From contig CM049317.1 in NCBI GenBank assembly GCA_026874595.1, positions 77,443,891-77,507,890 on the forward strand: 64,000 nucleotides of DNA, read 5' to 3'. Numbering within the stretch: the first letter of the stretch is position 1; the number at the start of each line of letters is the position of its first letter. The notes beneath the pieces are model-generated. The model made no database searches. It saw nothing but the letters and a program-made list of their open reading frames with translations, and was not told where the DNA came from. This document shows positions 60,174 to 64,000 of this stretch, piece after piece. A program made the translations under genes and the position numbers. The stretch comes from Sipunculus nudus. Its lineage: Eukaryota; Annelida; Sipuncula; Golfingiida; Sipunculidae.

Positions 60174-60383
60174 CAGCTCTTGACAGTGTCCATAGTAAGG
60201 AGGTCCCACTGTATACAGCTCCCGACAGTGGCCATATTAAAGAGGCCTCACTGTATACAGCTCTAGACAGTGTCCAAAGTAAGAAGGCCTCACTGTATAC
60301 AGCTCTCGACAGTGTCCATAGTAAGGAGGCCCCACTGTATACAGCTCCCGACTGTGTCCATAGTGAGGAGGTCCCACTGTTTA
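60174..60383 (+). repeat. 42-bp minisatellite, 5 units
   Basis: CAGCTC(T/C)(T/C)GACAGTGTCC recurs at 60174, 60216, 60258, 60300 and 60342, each followed by AGTAAGGAGG(T/C)CCCACTGTA-like text. Because 42 is divisible by 3, frames stay open through it (a 78-codon frame at 60270); this is a by-product, not a gene. Confidence 0.93.
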
Positions 60384-60389
60384 CAAATC

Positions 60390-61700
60390 AGGGTTAGACC
60401 TCAAGCTCTCATCAGAAAACCCTTTTTTTCAGACAGACATTCTTATTTGTTTAACGTGTATGCTACGCAGCCCGTTTCAGAACTGATCTTGCATTGGAAA
60501 TCATAATTGGTTAAACATATCATTTCATTTATATTTTTTGGAAGCTGTTATTTTTTAACTTCACTTGTATAATTCCACAGCATAATATGACAGGTCTTCA
60601 TGATCTTTATGTCTTTGAGAAGATGGGCGTTGTGTTTATTTATAAAAGAAGACATTTAGGGCAGTAGTCCTGTTCATTATAGGGATTAGAAAAGAAATGG
60701 AGCATTTGAAGTGTGCACCATATTGAGCAGGGCCGTTGCATTCTGGGTAATTGGTAGTGGGGGAACCGTGTTCAGTTGATCATGTTTTGTAAACTCTCAA
60801 TCAGGTCTTCACTTTGTGAATTTCTGTTTATTATTACGAGGACTTGTCTGTATAATTTGTCCAGGGTGATGATGTAAGCTTGGGCAACTTTTTTTTCAAA
60901 GAGCAGGGACACAGTTCTGAGGGAGATGTCGAAATGAAAAATAAAAAAGAAAATTAAAAAATCGCAAAATAATTAAAAAAAAATGAAAAAAAAAAGATTG
61001 TACTCTTGGATGAAAAGTTCAAGCAGTTGTATTATGCTAACGTTGTGCATACACTGTACATTTATAGGAAATAAAATATTTAATATGCTTCTGTCTTTTC
61101 AAGTTATTATCTCTGACAAAGAGATTTCTTTTAAACCTTATGTGTTTGTGGTTTTGAATGCTGTTAGCAGGATTACATGAAAGTTCGTGAACTGGTTTTC
61201 ACTAAATCAGGATAATATATCTCATTGTATCTGCCATAACACATGCCGTCCCTGTCTTCTTTCTGAGTTGTGGAAATTATAGAGGTTTTAGTTGGTCAAC
61301 TGTAACATGTTTCTCGCCTGGATCCATCACCGCCTATGTCGCTTGTTCCCCCCCCCCCCCAAAAAAAAAAACCTCTGGAACGCCTTGAGGGAACTTTCCG
61401 AAACTCCTCATTGTGGAGTCACGTGAACTGGTGCCCTACCTGAGGCAGAGCTATAGCGGTCACGCATTCTCTTTTGTTTGTCCGTTAACAGGGCACAAAT
61501 CGAAACGCTTGGTACCAGGAAATTTCAGCGTTACATTCTGGAAGGTACATGGAAAATCTTGGAAATCTGATTTTAGGTTAAGGTGTTTGCGTACCCCAGA
61601 TTTATTATATATTGATACACAATAGCTCCAATATGTCAACAATTATTGCATGGAATGCCATGAATCTTTCTTTGCATACGGATCACCGGCAGTTTCATCA
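60390..61700. other. No gene seen; low-complexity runs
   Basis: A-rich tract at about 60945-60995 and an adjacent C-run/A-run at about 61348-61372. At 61480 TCCGTTAACAGGGCACAAAT resembles the GGGCACAAAT word near 20276 and 62400, a third dispersed repeat motif. Confidence 0.4.
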
Positions 61701-61706
61701 GTTTTT

Positions 61707-62285
61707 AGCTCAGCTGACTATAAGTCATCTGAGCTATAGTCGTGGACCATTGTCCGTCGTCCGTCCGTAGATGTGGCACGTTTTAAAACCGTAAGACCTA
61801 TTAATCCAAAATTCGGCATAATGTTAGATGTCCCCAAGATTTCCTACCAAGCCGAAAACTTGAGTTTTTGCGACTTCGTTCCTTTGAGAAATTAAGAAAA
61901 AACCTTTTAAATCTTTTAAGTACACTTGATTTATTTTTAGAGCCAGGAGACATATGGCTTTAAACTGGTGAATTGTGAAACTCTTATTTTAAGCTATTAG
62001 CTTAAATATAAAATCAGTACCTTAAATTTTGTCCAACTTTGGCCACGACACGTTTTTTTCTTGTAATTACTGTGGATTCAATTTTCACAGCATGTACACA
62101 CAAGGATATAATCTAATAAAATCTGAAATTTGAAAATGAAAGCTGCAAAATTTGGCTAGTTATTGAATTTATTTTGGAGGCTCTTGTTGTATTCCCTTAC
62201 ATTGTCAAGCAGTCCACTTTGGTCACTGTAGGTCATTCAGTGCAGCTCTCTATACTCCCCAGGCTGTTGTTATGTAATCCCATCA
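61707..62285 (+). mobile_element. Interspersed modular element, copy D, internally deleted
   Basis: It begins with the same hairpin AGCTCAGCTGACT-ATA-AGTCATCTGAGCT and GTCCGTCGTCCGTCC tract as copies B and C. After about 61910 it jumps to the distal part of the copy C module (TTCACAGCATG to CCCCAGGCTGTT), in inverted orientation relative to copy C. About half of the module is missing. Confidence 0.75.
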
Positions 62286-62307
62286 CTGGGGCAAGCCCTC
62301 TCTCTTG

Positions 62308-63300
62308 TCAGCTCAGCTGACTTTCAGTCATGCTTGGCTATAGCGATGGGTCTTTGTCCGTCGTCCTGCCGTCTGTCATTCCGGCCGTACGTCCGTTAGC
62401 AGGGCACAAATCGTAACCGTAGGGATTAGAGTCATGAACCCTATGCAGTCTTAGAGGTTGTAAAAAGATCTCCTTGCAAACCTGAAATTAGGTCACTGCG
62501 ACCTATATTCTCAAAGTTACGGGGTGTGTTTGCATCCCCCAGAAATAATTCTTTTAGCCAAAATTTTCATTCCAAACCTTCCATCTTTCACATACAGCTC
62601 ACCTACCAACAGGGGGAGAACCATAATTATTTTGAGGTCACAAGGTCAAAGGTCAATGTCACAGGACCCACTTTTTTGAAAAGCCTGTGGATGCATTTCA
62701 AGCCAAACCTTTCATCCCAGTTCTTTGATCTTTCACATATAGCTCACCTGCTTAATGGGAGAAGAATCCTATAGATTTTGAGGTCTCAAGGTAAAAGGTC
62801 AAGGTCACAGGACCCACTTCTTTGAAAAGCCTGTGGATGCATTTCAAGCCAAACCTTTCATCCCAATTCTTTGATCTTACACATATAGCCCACCTGCTAA
62901 GTGGGAGAAGAATCCTATAGATTTTGAGGTCACAAGGTCAAAGGTCAGGATCAGAGGATCCACATCTTTGATAAGGTTGTGGACACATTTCAAGCTAGAC
63001 TCTTCATTCCAAACCTTCCAGCACTGATATCGTTTTCCTGTCAACAGGGGAAAAGAACTGTTTATTTTGAGGTCAAATGTCAAGTTCACAGCACCCACTT
63101 CTTGCGTGGAGTCATTTTCAGGTAAACTTTTCAATCTATACTTGCCATCTGTCATATATGGCTTGCATACCAACAGGGCAAGAAGCTTATTGTTGTTGAG
63201 TTCAAAAGGTCAAAGGTCAAGGTCACAATATTAAATTGTTCTAAATGCTTGTGAACAAACCTTCAGTCTTTCACATATGCCACATCTATGCATCACTTAA
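62308..63300 (+). repeat. Element with hairpin start and about 165-bp internal repeats
   Basis: It starts with CAGCTCAGCTGACTTTCAGT and a GTCCGTCGTCCTGCCGTC tract, then GGGCACAAATCG. The internal unit, four to five diverged copies, has TTTCA(A/T)(G/T)CCAAACCTTTC-like text, a CAC(A)TATAGC(T/C)CACCTGC stretch and AGGTCACAAGGTCAAAGGTC. Perfect DR1 motifs AGGTCA-A-AGGTCA occur at 62643-62655, 62935-62947 and 63207-63219. No coding frame. Confidence 0.75.
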
Positions 63301-64000
63301 TTTGATTCAAACTTCATATTTAAGGTGCTTTTTGCTTGATGAAATAACTTATTGATTTTGGGGTCAGCTGGTAAAGAGGTTAAAATTTACAGGTCAAAAT
63401 TATTCACTCATTGGTTGCCAAGTAATTATACCAAATTTAAAAGGTGAGTAGTTACTCATCATTTAGAAAGTTGCCAGTTGATAAGTAGGCAAAGGGCCAA
63501 GGTCTATGTCAGAGATGTTCACAATAACTTATTTTGAAGACCATCTCTATTTTTCTTGTATATATAATCATTGCTCTCCAACTGGAACATCTGTGTGGCT
63601 GTAATTGTGAGTGACGCTGGTGACATATGACTCCCTTTTGTATCAGCTTATTAAGTGATAAGGCTGAATGATAAGTACCTCGTTACTGCATAGCAAAAAC
63701 ACTGTTTCCGGAAAGCTTCAGCCAGGCATTAAGAGTGTGAGAGTATAGTATTAAGGTTTAGCTACTGATTTATAAGATGATGGGAACGTTTTGCAGTTTA
63801 TATTATGGAATCATAGCAATAAACCTAGTTCCCTAGATATCTGAATATTTTTATACAAATCACCACATAAAAAAGCAAGTGTTTGTTCTCATAATATGTG
63901 GATGTGTACCTGGATTTAGGATAGCTTTTTTTATTACAAGACTCTTAGTCATGCTTTTTGCATTTCTTTTCTTTCAGGTTTTGCAGTTTACCTAATAAAA
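63300..64000. other. No feature supported up to the right edge
   Basis: AT-rich. A TTTCTTTTCTTTCAG acceptor-like tract ends at about 63978, close to the edge, but no conserved exon can be read after it. Confidence 0.4.

Noticed and set aside
60270-60506. 78-codon repetitive frame
   Set aside because: The 42-bp minisatellite period is a multiple of three, so the open frame is automatic.
63960-64000. Acceptor-like tract and possible exon start at the right edge
   Set aside because: Only about 20 bases follow, with no conserved coding text.

Overview
The window is animal nuclear DNA: AT-rich, low gene density, introns with GT-AG borders and many interspersed repeats. The repeat content points to a lophotrochozoan, probably a bivalve mollusc. 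The markers are elements carrying AGGTCAAAGGTCA tracts, elements starting with a GCTCAGCTGA hairpin next to GGACGGACGG-type tracts, a Merlin/ISXO2-type transposase relic, and pogo and Harbinger derivatives. The bivalve call is an inference from repeat style; no species can be named.

Two protein-coding genes were reconstructed exon by exon, and both keep frame through every junction. On the minus strand, 18851 to 11197 encodes KANSL2, a subunit of the NSL histone acetyltransferase complex (8 coding exons, 433 aa). On the plus strand, 33878 to 54240 encodes cyclin T, the cyclin partner of CDK9 in P-TEFb (10 coding exons, 668 aa). The genes are divergent. A strong minus-strand splice donor (exon edge 33528) about 350 bp upstream of the cyclin T ATG suggests that a KANSL2 5' UTR exon and a shared bidirectional promoter lie at 33528-33877, which would give KANSL2 a first intron of about 14.7 kb. 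From memory KANSL2 and CCNT1 are also neighbours on human 12q13, so this looks like ancient microsynteny of two transcription-activation genes.

Layout: 1-1000 LINE reverse-transcriptase relics; 2.0-3.1 kb tandem repeats with NFI-plus-TATA-like modules; 3.5-8.7 kb a putative TIR element and a duplicated repeat; 8.7-11.2 kb no recognised gene (KANSL2 3' UTR at its right end); 11.2-18.9 kb KANSL2; 18.9-33.5 kb a transposon-rich interval (a 2.1-kb element copy, a 1.5-kb modular copy, a GC-rich Harbinger-like element, a Merlin transposase pseudogene, an element with long TIRs and a 9-bp target duplication); 33.9-54.2 kb cyclin T, whose 8.5-kb intron 8 holds an inverted copy of the 2-kb element, a 47-bp minisatellite of about 27 units and a pogo-like element with TA duplications; 54.2-64 kb cyclin T 3' UTR, two more minisatellites (one carrying CRE palindromes) and element copies.

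The most unusual pattern is recurrent tandem duplication exactly at exon borders: the cyclin T exon 3 donor (four copies), exon 4 donor (about four), the exon 5 acceptor region (two) and the KANSL2 exon 3 acceptor (two). These create decoy splice sites, and in exon 3 the nearest decoy would add a premature stop. No bacterial-type system, CRISPR array, rRNA or tRNA was recognised.
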